This document shows positions 43,976-53,264 of a stretch of 64,000 bases of DNA, piece by piece. Within the stretch, counting starts at the first letter, position 1; every line of letters starts with the position of its first letter. Both the position numbers and the translations under genes were made by a program. The notes beneath the pieces are model-generated. The model worked only from the letters and a program-made list of their open reading frames with translations, was not told the origin of the DNA and ran no database searches. The DNA is from Streptomyces lucensis JCM 4490 (GTDB lineage Bacteria; Actinomycetota; Actinomycetes; Streptomycetales; Streptomycetaceae): positions 62,001-126,000 of the forward strand of contig NZ_BMUE01000017.1 in NCBI RefSeq assembly GCF_014650035.1, written 5' to 3'.

Positions 43976-44974
43976 GTGGCCGAGCTGTTCTACGACGCTG
44001 ACGCCGACCTGTCCATCATCCAGGGCCGCAAGGTCGCGGTCATCGGCTACGGCAGCCAGGGCCACGCCCACGCGCTGTCGCTGCGCGACTCCGGTGTCGA
44101 CGTCCGTGTCGGTCTGCACGAGGGCTCCAGGTCCAAGGCCAAGGCCGAGGAGCAGGGCCTGCGCGTGGTGACCCCGGCCGAGGCCGCCGCCGAGGCCGAC
44201 GTCATCATGATCCTCGTCCCGGACCCGATCCAGGCCCAGGTCTACGAGGAGTCCATCGCCCCGAACCTGAAGGACGGCGACGCGCTGTTCTTCGGTCACG
44301 GCTTCAACATCCGCTTCGGCTTCATCAAGCCCCCGGCCGGCGTGGACGTCTGCATGGTCGCCCCGAAGGGCCCGGGCCACCTGGTCCGCCGCCAGTACGA
44401 GGAGGGCCGCGGCGTTCCCTGCATCGCCGCCGTCGAGCAGGACGCCTCCGGCAACGCCTTCGCGCTGGCCCTGTCCTACGCCAAGGGCATCGGCGGCACC
44501 CGGGCCGGCGTCATCAAGACGACCTTCACCGAGGAGACCGAGACCGACCTGTTCGGCGAGCAGGCCGTGCTGTGCGGCGGCACGGCCGCGCTGGTGAAGG
44601 CGGGCTTCGAGACCCTGACCGAGGCGGGCTACCAGCCCGAGATCGCCTACTTCGAGTGCCTGCACGAGCTGAAGCTGATCGTGGACCTCATGTACGAGGG
44701 CGGCCTGGAGAAGATGCGCTGGTCCATCTCCGAGACCGCCGAGTGGGGCGACTACGTCACCGGCCCGCGCATCATCACGGACGCCACCAAGGCCGAGATG
44801 AAGAAGGTCCTCGCCGAGATCCAGGACGGCACCTTCGCCAGGAACTGGATGGACGAGTACCACGGCGGCCTGAAGAAGTACGACGAGTACAAGAAGCAGG
44901 ACTCCGAGCACCTGCTGGAGACCACCGGCAAGCAGCTGCGCAAGCTGATGAGCTGGGTGAACGAGGAGGCGTAG
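43976..44974 (+). CDS. ilvC: Ketol-acid reductoisomerase (class I)
   Basis: A 332-residue enzyme converting acetolactate to dihydroxyisovalerate with Mg and NADPH. The cofactor motif is VIGYGSQGHAHALSLRDSG; metal and substrate ligands are visible as DLFGEQAVLCGG and ECLHELKLIVDLMYEGG. The length indicates the short class I form. GTG 43976 is preceded by AGGAGAGAACCCAAA; longer in-frame readings run through the spacer hairpin and are not supported. Confidence 0.97.
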   Translation: MAELFYDADADLSIIQGRKVAVIGYGSQGHAHALSLRDSGVDVRVGLHEGSRSKAKAEEQGLRVVTPAEAAAEADVIMILVPDPIQAQVYEESIAPNLKDGDALFFGHGFNIRFGFIKPPAGVDVCMVAPKGPGHLVRRQYEEGRGVPCIAAVEQDASGNAFALALSYAKGIGGTRAGVIKTTFTEETETDLFGEQAVLCGGTAALVKAGFETLTEAGYQPEIAYFECLHELKLIVDLMYEGGLEKMRWSISETAEWGDYVTGPRIITDATKAEMKKVLAEIQDGTFARNWMDEYHGGLKKYDEYKKQDSEHLLETTGKQLRKLMSWVNEEA

Positions 44975-44984
44975 GCCTCACGCC

Positions 44985-45013
44985 GGGGCCGGGGCGAGGA
45001 CTGCTCCGGCCCC
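44985..45013 (+). terminator. Terminator-like hairpin after ilvC
   Basis: GGGGCCGG (44985-44992) pairs with CCGGCCCC (45006-45013), 10 bases after the ilvC stop; it is not followed by a T-run. Confidence 0.55.
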
Positions 45014-45204
45014 TTCGGCGAACCAGGGGTAACGTCGGAGTCCCCGTTGGAAACGCGGCGTTGTCCACCCCGTCCAGCCACGGACGGGTGATCCTTCCGC
45101 AGCGGCGCAATGCGACGCACGCGGCGCCACTACACTTCTGCACAACAACGCGTCAGGCCCACAGCGTCGTGCGTCTTCCACGCGGCTAGCACCCCTCCGC
45201 CAGC

Positions 45205-45223
45205 GGCCGTCGGGACGGCCGTC
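45205..45223 (+). promoter_or_regulatory. serA leader hairpin and upstream promoter region
   Basis: CGGCCGT-CGGG-ACGGCCG forms a stem just ahead of the serA ribosome site GAGGA. A TACACT hexamer at about 45131 is the best -10 candidate in the 270-base gap. No amino-acid-rich leader peptide was found. Confidence 0.35.
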
Positions 45224-45247
45224 CGCATTGGACTTGTGAGGACTCAC

Positions 45248-46837
45248 GTGAGCTCGAAACCCGTCGTACTCATCGCTGAAGAGCTGTCGCCCGCGACCGT
45301 CGACGCGCTCGGCCCGGACTTCGAGATCCGGCACTGCAACGGAGCCGACCGAGCCGAACTGCTCCCCGCCATCGCCGACGTCGACGCGATCCTGATCCGC
45401 TCCGCCACCAAGGTCGACGCGGAGGCCATCGCGGCCGCCAAGAAGCTGAAGGTGGTCGCGCGAGCCGGCGTCGGCCTGGACAACGTCGACGTCTCCGCCT
45501 CCACCAAGGCCGGCGTGATGGTCGTCAACGCCCCGACCTCCAACATCGTGACCGCCGCCGAGCTGGCCTGCGGTCTGCTCCTCGCCACCGCCCGCAACAT
45601 CCCGCAGGCCAACGCCGCGCTGAAGAACGGCGAGTGGAAGCGCAGCAAGTACACGGGCGTCGAGCTGGCCGAGAAGACCCTGGGCGTCGTGGGCCTGGGC
45701 CGCATCGGCGCCCTCGTCGCCCAGCGCATGTCGGCCTTCGGCATGAAGGTCGTCGCCTACGACCCCTACGTGCAGCCCGCGCGGGCCGCGCAGATGGGCG
45801 TCAAGGTGCTGTCCCTGGACGAGCTGCTGGAGGTCTCCGACTTCATCACCGTCCACCTGCCCAAGACGCCCGAGACCCTCGGCCTGATCGGCGACGAGGC
45901 GCTGCGCAAGGTCAAGCCGAGCGTGCGCGTCGTGAACGCGGCCCGCGGCGGGATCGTCGACGAGGCGGCGCTGTACGCGGCGCTGAAGGAGGGCCGGGTC
46001 GCCGGCGCCGGCCTCGACGTGTACGCCAAGGAGCCGTGCACCGACTCGCCGCTGTTCGAGCTGGACCAGGTCGTGTGCACCCCGCACCTCGGCGCCTCCA
46101 CGGACGAGGCGCAGGAGAAGGCCGGCATCGCCGTCGCCAAGTCGGTGCGCCTCGCCCTCGCCGGTGAGCTGGTGCCGGACGCGGTGAACGTCCAGGGCGG
46201 TGTGATCGCCGAGGACGTCAAGCCCGGTCTGCCCCTCGCCGAACGCCTCGGCCGCATCTTCACCGCCCTCGCGGGCGAGGTCGCGGTCCGCCTCGACGTC
46301 GAGGTCTACGGCGAGATCACCCAGCACGACGTGAAGGTGCTGGAGCTGTCCGCGCTCAAGGGCGTCTTCGAGGACGTCGTCGACGAGACGGTGTCGTACG
46401 TGAACGCCCCGCTGTTCGCGCAGGAGCGCGGTGTCGAGGTGCGCCTGACCACCAGCTCCGAGTCGGCCGAGCACCGCAACGTGGTGACCGTGCGCGGCAC
46501 GCTGGGCACCGGTGAGGAGGTGTCGGTCTCCGGCACGCTGGCCGGCCCGAAGCACGTGCAGAAGATCGTCGCGGTCGGCGACTACGACGTCGACCTCGCC
46601 CTCGCCGACCACATGGTCGTCCTGCGCTACGAGGACCGTCCCGGTGTCGTCGGCACCGTCGGCCGCATCCTCGGCGAGGCGGGCCTCAACATCGCCGGCA
46701 TGCAGGTCGCCCGCGCGGCGGCGGGCGGCGAGGCGCTGGCCGTCCTCACCGTCGACGACACGGTGTCCGCCGGGGTGCTGGCCGAGGTGGCCGCCGAGAT
46801 CGGTGCGACGTCCGCCCGCTCGGTGAACCTGGTCTGA
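45248..46837 (+). CDS. serA: D-3-phosphoglycerate dehydrogenase (long form with ASB and ACT domains)
   Basis: A 529-residue enzyme that oxidises 3-phosphoglycerate, the first step of serine synthesis. The NAD-binding motif GLGRIGALVAQRM, catalytic arginine NAARGGIVDE and histidine PHLGASTDEAQ define the dehydrogenase. The long form adds an allosteric substrate-binding domain and a C-terminal ACT domain (VLRYEDRPGVVGTVGRILGEAGLNIAGMQV) for serine feedback, as in mycobacteria. GTG 45248 follows GAGGACTCAC; GTG 45236 is an in-frame alternative. Confidence 0.96.
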   Translation: MSSKPVVLIAEELSPATVDALGPDFEIRHCNGADRAELLPAIADVDAILIRSATKVDAEAIAAAKKLKVVARAGVGLDNVDVSASTKAGVMVVNAPTSNIVTAAELACGLLLATARNIPQANAALKNGEWKRSKYTGVELAEKTLGVVGLGRIGALVAQRMSAFGMKVVAYDPYVQPARAAQMGVKVLSLDELLEVSDFITVHLPKTPETLGLIGDEALRKVKPSVRVVNAARGGIVDEAALYAALKEGRVAGAGLDVYAKEPCTDSPLFELDQVVCTPHLGASTDEAQEKAGIAVAKSVRLALAGELVPDAVNVQGGVIAEDVKPGLPLAERLGRIFTALAGEVAVRLDVEVYGEITQHDVKVLELSALKGVFEDVVDETVSYVNAPLFAQERGVEVRLTTSSESAEHRNVVTVRGTLGTGEEVSVSGTLAGPKHVQKIVAVGDYDVDLALADHMVVLRYEDRPGVVGTVGRILGEAGLNIAGMQVARAAAGGEALAVLTVDDTVSAGVLAEVAAEIGATSARSVNLV

Positions 46838-46852
46838 CCTGACCGACGCGAG

Positions 46853-46894
46853 AAGCGCCGGACGGGCCGACGTCGGTCGGCCCGTCCGGCGCTT
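46853..46894. terminator. 19-bp bidirectional terminator between serA and the MFS gene
   Basis: AAGCGCCGGACGGGCCGAC (46853-46871) pairs perfectly with its complement at 46876-46894 around a four-base loop. It ends in TTTCTC on the right and GAGAA on the left. Confidence 0.85.
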
Positions 46895-46903
46895 TCTCGT
46901 GCC

Positions 46904-48436
46904 CTACTTCTCCGCGGCCTCGCCCCCGATCCGCCGCAGCGTCAGCGCGGCCCCCACCGCCGCGAGCGCCAGGATCACCGCGCCGGCGACCGCCACGCCG
47001 TGCATCCCGTCGGTGAAGGCCTGCCGAGCGGCGGCGATCAGCGTCCCGCCGCCGCCCGGCTGGTGGGCCGCCGTGGCCAGGGCGCCGCCCAGGGTCTCGC
47101 GGGCCTCGGCCGGGGCCGTGGCCGGCATGCCGTGGCGGTAGAGGGCCGTGCCGATGGAGCCCAGGACCGCCATGCCGAGCGCGCCGCCGAACTCGGTGCC
47201 GGTCTCCATGAGCGAGGACGCCGTACCGGCCCGCTCCACCGGGGCCGTGCCCATGGCCAGGTCGGTCAGCTGGGACATCACCGCGACCACTCCGCAGGCG
47301 AGCACCCCGGCCGCGGTCAGCACCAGCCACAGGGAGTCGGTGCCGGTGAAGGCGAGCAGCGCGTAACCGGTGGCGGTGACCGCGAAGCCGCCGGCGACGA
47401 CGTACGCCCGGTTCACGCCCCGCTGGACGAGCTGGGTGGTGAGCGGTGCGGCGACACCGATGAACACCGACGGCAGCAGGCTCCACAGGGCGGCCGCCAG
47501 CGGGCTCTTGCCGAGGACCGACTGCAGGTACTGGGTGGTGAAGATCGCCGAGCCCATCATGCCGAACGCGGAGACGAGGGTCAGGACGAGCGCCGGCGAG
47601 AAGCCGTGGCCCCGGAAGAGGGCCGGCGGGACCAGCGGTGAGCGGGCGGTGCGCTGCCGGTGGACGAACAGGGCCGTGAAGAGCAGGCCGACGGTGACGG
47701 AGACGACGTACAGCGGGTGCCAGCCCTCGGAGGGGATCTCCTTCAGGCCGTAGATCACGGGGAGCACGGCGGCCATCGACAGCGGGACGCTCACCAGGTC
47801 GAACCGGCCGGGCTCGGGGTTCCTCGACTCCGGCAGCAGCACCGGGCCGAGGAGCAGCAGCAGCGCCATCGCGGGCAGGTTGACCAGGAAGACCGAGCCC
47901 CACCAGAAGTGCTCGACGAGGATGCCGCTCATCACCGAGCCCAGGGCGATGCCGCCGGTCATCACGCCGGACCACAGGCCGATCGCCTTCGCCCGCTGGG
48001 CGGGGTCGGTGAACATCGTGCGCACCAGGGCCATCGTGGACGGCATCAGGGTCGCGCCGCCGATGCCGAGGACGGCGCGGGCCGCGATCAGTGTCCCGGC
48101 GCTGTCCGCGTAGGCCGCGAGGAGCGAGGCGGCGCCGAAGGCCGCGGCGCCCATGAGGAGGAGCCTGCGGCGGCCGATGCGGTCGCCGAGGGAGCCCATC
48201 GTCATCAGCAGCCCGGCCAGGACGAAGCCGTAGATGTCGAAGATCCACAGCTGCTGCGTGCCGCTCGGGTGCAGGTCGGCGCTGATCGCCGGGGTGGCGA
48301 AGTACAGGACCGACACGTCCATCGAGACCAGCAGCAGCGGCAGCATCAGCACGCCGAGCGCGGTCCACTCCCGGCGTCCGGCGCGGGTGGAGGGGGTCGG
48401 GGGTGCGGTCGGGGAGGTGCTCGTCCGGTTCGTCAT
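46904..48436 (-). CDS. MFS drug-efflux transporter, DHA2 (14-TM) family
   Basis: A 510-residue transporter with about 14 hydrophobic segments. DHA2 markers: LLLVSMDVSVLYFATPAISADL in helix 1, GSLGDRIGRRRLLLMG in the loop 2-3 motif A, and AARAVLGIGGATLMPSTMALVRTMF in helices 4-5. The family exports cationic drugs, dyes and antibiotics by proton antiport. It is divergent from a TetR gene; a TAGACA-N17-TACATT promoter starts its transcript 7 bases from the ATG, within the repeated operator. Confidence 0.9.
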   Translation of the reverse strand: MTNRTSTSPTAPPTPSTRAGRREWTALGVLMLPLLLVSMDVSVLYFATPAISADLHPSGTQQLWIFDIYGFVLAGLLMTMGSLGDRIGRRRLLLMGAAAFGAASLLAAYADSAGTLIAARAVLGIGGATLMPSTMALVRTMFTDPAQRAKAIGLWSGVMTGGIALGSVMSGILVEHFWWGSVFLVNLPAMALLLLLGPVLLPESRNPEPGRFDLVSVPLSMAAVLPVIYGLKEIPSEGWHPLYVVSVTVGLLFTALFVHRQRTARSPLVPPALFRGHGFSPALVLTLVSAFGMMGSAIFTTQYLQSVLGKSPLAAALWSLLPSVFIGVAAPLTTQLVQRGVNRAYVVAGGFAVTATGYALLAFTGTDSLWLVLTAAGVLACGVVAVMSQLTDLAMGTAPVERAGTASSLMETGTEFGGALGMAVLGSIGTALYRHGMPATAPAEARETLGGALATAAHQPGGGGTLIAAARQAFTDGMHGVAVAGAVILALAAVGAALTLRRIGGEAAEK

Positions 48437-48455
48437 GCCAAGGAATGTACGGGTG

Positions 48456-48510
48456 TCTTAAACGCTTGTCTAGAACGCTTGTATAAGTCATCTGTCTAGG
48501 ACGGTTGTAT
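48456..48510. promoter_or_regulatory. Three-copy operator of the MFS/TetR pair
   Basis: Direct repeats TCTTAAACGCTTGTCT (48456-48471), TCTAGAACGCTTGTAT (48469-48484) and TCTAGGACGGTTGTAT (48495-48510) fill the divergent intergenic region. The leftward promoter TAGACA/TACATT uses bases of the first two repeats, so TetR binding would block it. Confidence 0.65.
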
Positions 48511-48533
48511 GGATCGACGGGTAGGGTGACGGC

Positions 48534-49106
48534 ATGGGACACCGTGAGGATCTGCTCGAAGGCGCCAAGAGCTGCCTGCTGGAGAAGGGCTTCGCGCGCA
48601 CCACGGCGCGCGACATCGTCAAGGCCTCGGGGACCAACCTGGCCTCGATCGGCTACCACTACGGGTCGAAGGACGCCCTGCTGGCGCAGGCGTACGTCGC
48701 GCTGGTGGAGGGCATGTCCGGCGCCTTCGACGCGGGCGCCGGCCCCGAAGGGGCCCCGGGGTCGCTGGAGCGGTTCCGGTGGGTGTGGTCGCGCATCGCC
48801 GACACGATGCGCGAGCCCGGCTCCGTGTGGCGGCTCAGCATGGAGGTCATGACCATCGAGCTGCCGGGGGTCCGCGCCCACCTGGCCGCCGCCCAGCGGG
48901 AGGGCGGACGCGGCCTGGTGGCGCTGCTCATGGGCATGCCGGAGGAGGAGGTCTCCGACGAGGCCGCGGACACGCTCGGCCGCTTCTACCTGACCCTGAT
49001 GACCGGCCTCATCGCCCAGTGGACCTTCGACCCCGAGACGGCCCCCGACGGGGAAGCCCTGACCGAGGGCCTGCGGCAGGTCGTGGAGGCGGCCCGGGAG
49101 AACTGA
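48534..49106 (+). CDS. TetR-family regulator, probable repressor of the MFS exporter
   Basis: A 190-residue protein with an N-terminal helix-turn-helix, FARTTARDIVKASGTNLASIGYHYGSKDALL (about 20-50), and a variable ligand-binding C-terminus. The divergent DHA2 exporter 97 bases away and the three shared repeats indicate repression relieved by an exported compound. ATG at 48534 with GGGTGACGGC upstream. Confidence 0.9.
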   Translation: MGHREDLLEGAKSCLLEKGFARTTARDIVKASGTNLASIGYHYGSKDALLAQAYVALVEGMSGAFDAGAGPEGAPGSLERFRWVWSRIADTMREPGSVWRLSMEVMTIELPGVRAHLAAAQREGGRGLVALLMGMPEEEVSDEAADTLGRFYLTLMTGLIAQWTFDPETAPDGEALTEGLRQVVEAAREN

Positions 49107-49127
49107 CCCGGGCGCCCGGGCGGCCCG

Positions 49128-50324
49128 TCACAGCCGCGCGCGCTTCAGGGCCATGTGCAGCAGCAGCCGGTCCTCGCCGTCGTCCAGGTCGAGGCCCGTC
49201 AGCTGCTCGACGCGGGACAGGCGGTAGTAGAGGGTCTGCCGGTGGATGCCCAGCTCGGCGGCGGTGCGCCCGGCCTGCCCGGCGCGGTCGAGGTAGACCT
49301 CGGCGGTGCGGGCCAGCTCGCGGTGGGCGGGGGAGAGCAGCGGGCCGGCCACCGGGTCGTGCGCCGACTCCGGGGGCAGCGCGGTCAGCAGCCGGTACGG
49401 CCCGATGCGCCCCCACTCCGCGACCGGACCGAACCGCGGCTCGGCCAGCGCGGCGCGTGCCGCCGCGGACGCCTGCCGCCAGACCTCCCCCAGCTCGGTG
49501 AGCCCGATCCGGGGCTCACCGACCCCGGCGGCGGCCACGGCCCTGGACCGGCGCGCGCCCCGCGCCCCCTCCGACTCCTTCAGCACCCGCGCCGCGGCCG
49601 TCAGCGCCGGCGCCGCCACGTCCGCCGAGCGCAGCCGCACCAGCACCGCAAGGCTCTGGGCCGTGGCACCCCACGGGAGCGTGCACAACGCCGTGGCGTG
49701 CGGGATCGTGCGGGCGGACGGCGCGTCGTCCGGATCGGCCGACGGCCAGGGGGCCACGCACACCAGGGTGTGCGGGCCGTCCGCACGCGCCCCCAGGGCG
49801 GTGCGCAGCTCGGCCACCGCCATGTCCTGCTGCCAGCCGCGCTCCGAGGTCAGCACGGCCCGCAGCTCCCGGCCGAGCCCCGCCCCCGCCTGCTGCTCGT
49901 CGGCGAGCAGGGCGCCGATCCGGCCCGTGACCCGCATGGCCGCGTCCAGCTGGGCCTCCGTCGGACCCGGGTCGTCGTCCAGCAGCCACACGTAGCCGAG
50001 GACCACGCCCCGGTGGCGTACCGGCAGGCAGATGCGTCCGCGGTAGACGCCGGCCTCCGGAGTCGGCGGAATGCGCACCGGTCCCGTCGCGCGGGTGATG
50101 CCGAACCCCTCGAACCACGTCCGCACCGCCGCCGTGGAGCGCCGGGTCAGGATCGATCGGGTGCGCACCGGGTCCAGGGCCGACGGGTCGAGGTCGCCCT
50201 CGCTGTCGTACGCGCCGAAGGCGATCAGCTCGAAGTCCCTGTTCTCCAGGGTCGCCGGGACGCCCAGCAGCTCCGAGACCTCGTCGACCAGCTCCTGGTA
50301 GTCAGCCTTGTAGTCCGACGTCAC
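49128..50324 (-). CDS. PucR-type regulator of proline catabolism (PutR-like)
   Basis: About 398 residues. The C-terminus is the PucR/CdaR helix-turn-helix: RTAAELGIHRQTLYYRLSRVEQLTGLDLDDGEDRLLLHMALK. The N-terminal half (about 1-180) is a GAF-like sensory region. It is divergent from proline dehydrogenase and P5C dehydrogenase, so it probably activates them in response to proline; S. coelicolor PutR (SCO5519) occupies this place from memory. GTG 50324 with GGGAG is the preferred start; ATG 50342 and ATG 50363 are in frame. Confidence 0.85.
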   Translation of the reverse strand: MTSDYKADYQELVDEVSELLGVPATLENRDFELIAFGAYDSEGDLDPSALDPVRTRSILTRRSTAAVRTWFEGFGITRATGPVRIPPTPEAGVYRGRICLPVRHRGVVLGYVWLLDDDPGPTEAQLDAAMRVTGRIGALLADEQQAGAGLGRELRAVLTSERGWQQDMAVAELRTALGARADGPHTLVCVAPWPSADPDDAPSARTIPHATALCTLPWGATAQSLAVLVRLRSADVAAPALTAAARVLKESEGARGARRSRAVAAAGVGEPRIGLTELGEVWRQASAAARAALAEPRFGPVAEWGRIGPYRLLTALPPESAHDPVAGPLLSPAHRELARTAEVYLDRAGQAGRTAAELGIHRQTLYYRLSRVEQLTGLDLDDGEDRLLLHMALKRARL

Positions 50325-50414
50325 CCCCGTATTCTCCCGCATTCCCGCGCCGCCTTCATACATCTGTCTGAGATCGCGTGCACGGATGCGTGACAGCTGT
50401 CGATGGCTGACGAT

Positions 50415-50448
50415 CGGAGAAATCCATAGGTTTCACGGTGGTTCTCCG
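50415..50448. promoter_or_regulatory. Spaced inverted repeat between the PucR-type gene and proline dehydrogenase
   Basis: CGGAGAA (50415-50421) and TTCTCCG (50442-50448) form a perfect seven-base dyad centred midway in the divergent region, a good candidate for the regulator's binding site. Confidence 0.45.
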
Positions 50449-50506
50449 TGCCGTACCCGAATCGTCGGGTGACGGCCGTTTCGGTGCTTGTCTGTGGAGG
50501 TGCCCC

Positions 50507-51487
50507 GTGCTGGGTCCCGTGATTCTCGCCGCGTCGCGCAGCGACCGGATGCGACGCCTGATCTCGGCGGCCCCGGTCACCAAGCAGGTCGTCGACCGCT
50601 TCATCCCCGGCGAGACCGTGGCCGACATCGTCCCGATCGTCCGCGAGCTGACGGCCAAGGGCCTGGAGCTGACGATGGACGTCGTCGGCGAGGACATCAC
50701 CACCCCGGAGCAGGCCTCCGCCGCCCGGGACGCCTACCTGGAGCTGATCGGCCGGCTCGAGGAGCTGGAGCTCGGCGAGAAGGTCGAGATGTCGGTCAAG
50801 CTGTCCATGTTCGGCCAGGCCCTCCCGTCGCCCGCCACCGCCCTGATCGATGGGCCCTCCGGGCCCGCCCCCGCATTCCAGGGCGGCCACGAGCTGGCCC
50901 TCGCCAACGTCCGCCCGGTCGTCGAGGCCGCCGCCGCCATCGGCACCACCGTCACGCTCGACGCCGAGGACCACACCACCCTGGACTCGATGTTCGCCAT
51001 CCACGAGGAGCTGCGGAAGGACTTCCCGCAGACCGGCTGCGTCATCCAGGCCTACCTCTTCCGCACCGAGGCCGACGCCCGCCGCCTGGCGGAGTCCGGC
51101 AGCCGCGTGCGCCTGGTCAAGGGCGCCTACAAGGAGCCCGCCGAGGTCGCCTACCAGCAGAAGCACGAGATCGACAAGGCCTACGTGCGCATCCTGAAGA
51201 CACTGATGGAGGGCGAGGGCTACCCGATGATCGGGTCCCACGACCCGCGCCTGATCTCCATCGCCCAGGAGCTGGCCCACCAGGCCGGCCGTAAGCTCGA
51301 CGAGTACGAGTTCCAGATGCTGTACGGCATCCGCAGCGACGAGCACCTGCGCCTGGCCGCCGAGGGCCACCGCATGCGCGTCTACACCGCCTACGGCACC
51401 GACTGGTACGGCTACTTCATGCGCCGCCTGGCGGAGAAGCCGGCGAACCTGCGCTTCTTCCTCCGCAGCATGGTCAGCAAGGGCTGA
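50507..51487 (+). CDS. Proline dehydrogenase (monofunctional)
   Basis: A 326-residue FAD-dependent TIM-barrel enzyme oxidising proline to pyrroline-5-carboxylate. Family segments are visible: VEMSVKLSMFGQ, TLDAEDHTTLDSMF, RLVKGAYKEP, IGSHDPRL and FQMLYGIRSDEHLRLA. GTG 50507 follows GGAGGTGCCCC. The partner dehydrogenase is 63 bases downstream. The pair replaces the fused PutA of enterobacteria. Confidence 0.94.
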   Translation: MLGPVILAASRSDRMRRLISAAPVTKQVVDRFIPGETVADIVPIVRELTAKGLELTMDVVGEDITTPEQASAARDAYLELIGRLEELELGEKVEMSVKLSMFGQALPSPATALIDGPSGPAPAFQGGHELALANVRPVVEAAAAIGTTVTLDAEDHTTLDSMFAIHEELRKDFPQTGCVIQAYLFRTEADARRLAESGSRVRLVKGAYKEPAEVAYQQKHEIDKAYVRILKTLMEGEGYPMIGSHDPRLISIAQELAHQAGRKLDEYEFQMLYGIRSDEHLRLAAEGHRMRVYTAYGTDWYGYFMRRLAEKPANLRFFLRSMVSKG

Positions 51488-51550
51488 GCCGGCCGCCCTC
51501 CCACCCACCTCCCCGCGACACCCGCTCACGTACAAGGAGTTACGGATCTC

Positions 51551-53182
51551 ATGGACGCTGTGACCCAGGTCCCCACCCCCGTCAACGAGCCGGTGCACGG
51601 CTACGCCCCCGGCTCGCCCGAGCGCGCCCGCCTGGAGGCCAAGCTCAAGGAGCTGGCGCAGAACCCGATCGACCTGCCGATGACCATCGGCGGCGAGAAG
51701 CGGATGGGCGGCGGCGAGACCATCCAGGTGGTCCAGCCGCACAACCACAAGTCCGTCATCGGCACCCTGCGCAACGCCACCCGGCAGGACGCCCAGGACG
51801 CCATCGACGCGGCCCTGGCCGCCGCGCCGGCCTGGCGCGCCATGGCCTTCGACGACCGCGCCGCGATCATCCTGCGCGCCGCCGAGCTGCTGGCCGGCCC
51901 GTGGCGCGAGACCATCGCCGCCTCCACCATGCTCGGCCAGTCCAAGACCGCCCAGCAGGCGGAGATCGACAGCCCCTGCGAGCTGGTCGACTTCTGGCGC
52001 TTCAACGTCCACTACGCCCGCCAGATCCTCGCCGAGCAGCCCCCGGCGAACTCCCCGGGCGTGTGGAACCGCCTGGACCACCGCCCGCTGGAGGGCTTCG
52101 TCTACGCGATCACGCCGTTCAACTTCAGCGCGATCGCCGCGAACCTGCCCACCGCCCCCGCCCTCATGGGCAACGTGGTGGTCTGGAAGCCGTCCCCGAC
52201 GCAGACCCACGCGGCCGTCCTGCTCATGCAGCTTCTGGAGGAGGCGGGCCTGCCCAAGGGCGTCATCAACCTCGTCACCGGCGACGGCATCGAGGTCTCC
52301 AAGGTCGCCCTGGAGCACCGGGACCTCGCGGGCATCCACTTCACCGGTTCGACCAAGACCTTCCAGTACCTGTGGAAGACGGTCGGCAACAACATCGAGA
52401 AGTACCGCTCCTACCCGCGCCTGGTCGGCGAGACCGGCGGCAAGGACTTCCTGGTCGCCCACCCGAGCGCCGATCGCGCCGTGCTGAAGACCGCCCTGAC
52501 CCGCGGCGCCTTCGAGTACCAGGGCCAGAAGTGCTCGGCCACCTCCCGCGCCTACATCCCGGCGTCCATCTGGAACTCCGGTTTCAAGGAGGAGTTCGCG
52601 GCCGAGGTCGACTACCTGACCATGGGTGACGTCACCGACCTGTCGAACTTCATCGGCGCCGTGATCGACGACCGTTCGTTCGCCAAGAACAAGGCGGCGA
52701 TCGACCGCGCCAAGCAGGACCCGACCTGCACGATCGTCGCGGGCGGCACGTACGACGACTCGGTCGGCTACTTCGTCCGCCCGACGGTGATCGAGTGCAC
52801 CGACCCGGAGAACGAGGTCTTCACGACCGAGTACTTCGGCCCGATCCTCGCGGTCCACGTCTACGAGGACGACAAGTACGACGAGATGCTGACCCAGATG
52901 GAGTCGGTGTCGGACTACGCCCTCACCGGTTCGGTCGTCGCGAACGACCGCGCGGCGGCGGCGTACACGATGGAGAAGCTCCGCTTCGCCGCGGGCAACT
53001 TCTACATCAACGACAAGTCGACCGGCGCCGTCGTCGGCCAGCAGCCCTTCGGCGGCGGCCGCGCCTCCGGCACCAACGACAAGGCCGGCGCCCCGCAGAA
53101 CCTCCTGCGCTGGACCCTGACCCGGGCCATCAAGGAGACCCTGGTCCCGCCGACCGACTACGCGTACCCGCACATGGGCTGA
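51551..53182 (+). CDS. pruA: 1-pyrroline-5-carboxylate dehydrogenase
   Basis: A 543-residue aldehyde dehydrogenase giving glutamate from P5C semialdehyde. The general base is E294 (ETGGKDF), the nucleophile C328 (YQGQKCSATSRAY), and the NAD-binding motif FTGSTKTF lies at 264-271. The N-terminal extension and KSTGAVVGQQPFGGGRASGTNDKAG near the C-terminus are typical of the group 1 P5CDH. AAGGAG precedes the ATG by 11 bases. It forms an operon with proline dehydrogenase. Confidence 0.95.
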   Translation: MDAVTQVPTPVNEPVHGYAPGSPERARLEAKLKELAQNPIDLPMTIGGEKRMGGGETIQVVQPHNHKSVIGTLRNATRQDAQDAIDAALAAAPAWRAMAFDDRAAIILRAAELLAGPWRETIAASTMLGQSKTAQQAEIDSPCELVDFWRFNVHYARQILAEQPPANSPGVWNRLDHRPLEGFVYAITPFNFSAIAANLPTAPALMGNVVVWKPSPTQTHAAVLLMQLLEEAGLPKGVINLVTGDGIEVSKVALEHRDLAGIHFTGSTKTFQYLWKTVGNNIEKYRSYPRLVGETGGKDFLVAHPSADRAVLKTALTRGAFEYQGQKCSATSRAYIPASIWNSGFKEEFAAEVDYLTMGDVTDLSNFIGAVIDDRSFAKNKAAIDRAKQDPTCTIVAGGTYDDSVGYFVRPTVIECTDPENEVFTTEYFGPILAVHVYEDDKYDEMLTQMESVSDYALTGSVVANDRAAAAYTMEKLRFAAGNFYINDKSTGAVVGQQPFGGGRASGTNDKAGAPQNLLRWTLTRAIKETLVPPTDYAYPHMG

Positions 53183-53199
53183 TCCGCCCTCCCGTGACC

Positions 53200-53245
53200 A
53201 CGGGCCGGGAAGCCTGCCGACGAACGAGCAGGCTCCCCGGCCCGT
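53200..53245. terminator. Bidirectional terminator after P5C dehydrogenase
   Basis: ACGGGCCGGGAAGCCTGC (53200-53217) pairs with GCAGGCTCCCCGGCCCGT (53228-53245) with one mismatch, between convergent genes. Confidence 0.8.
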
Positions 53246-53264
53246 CGCCATGTCCGGCGGGCGC

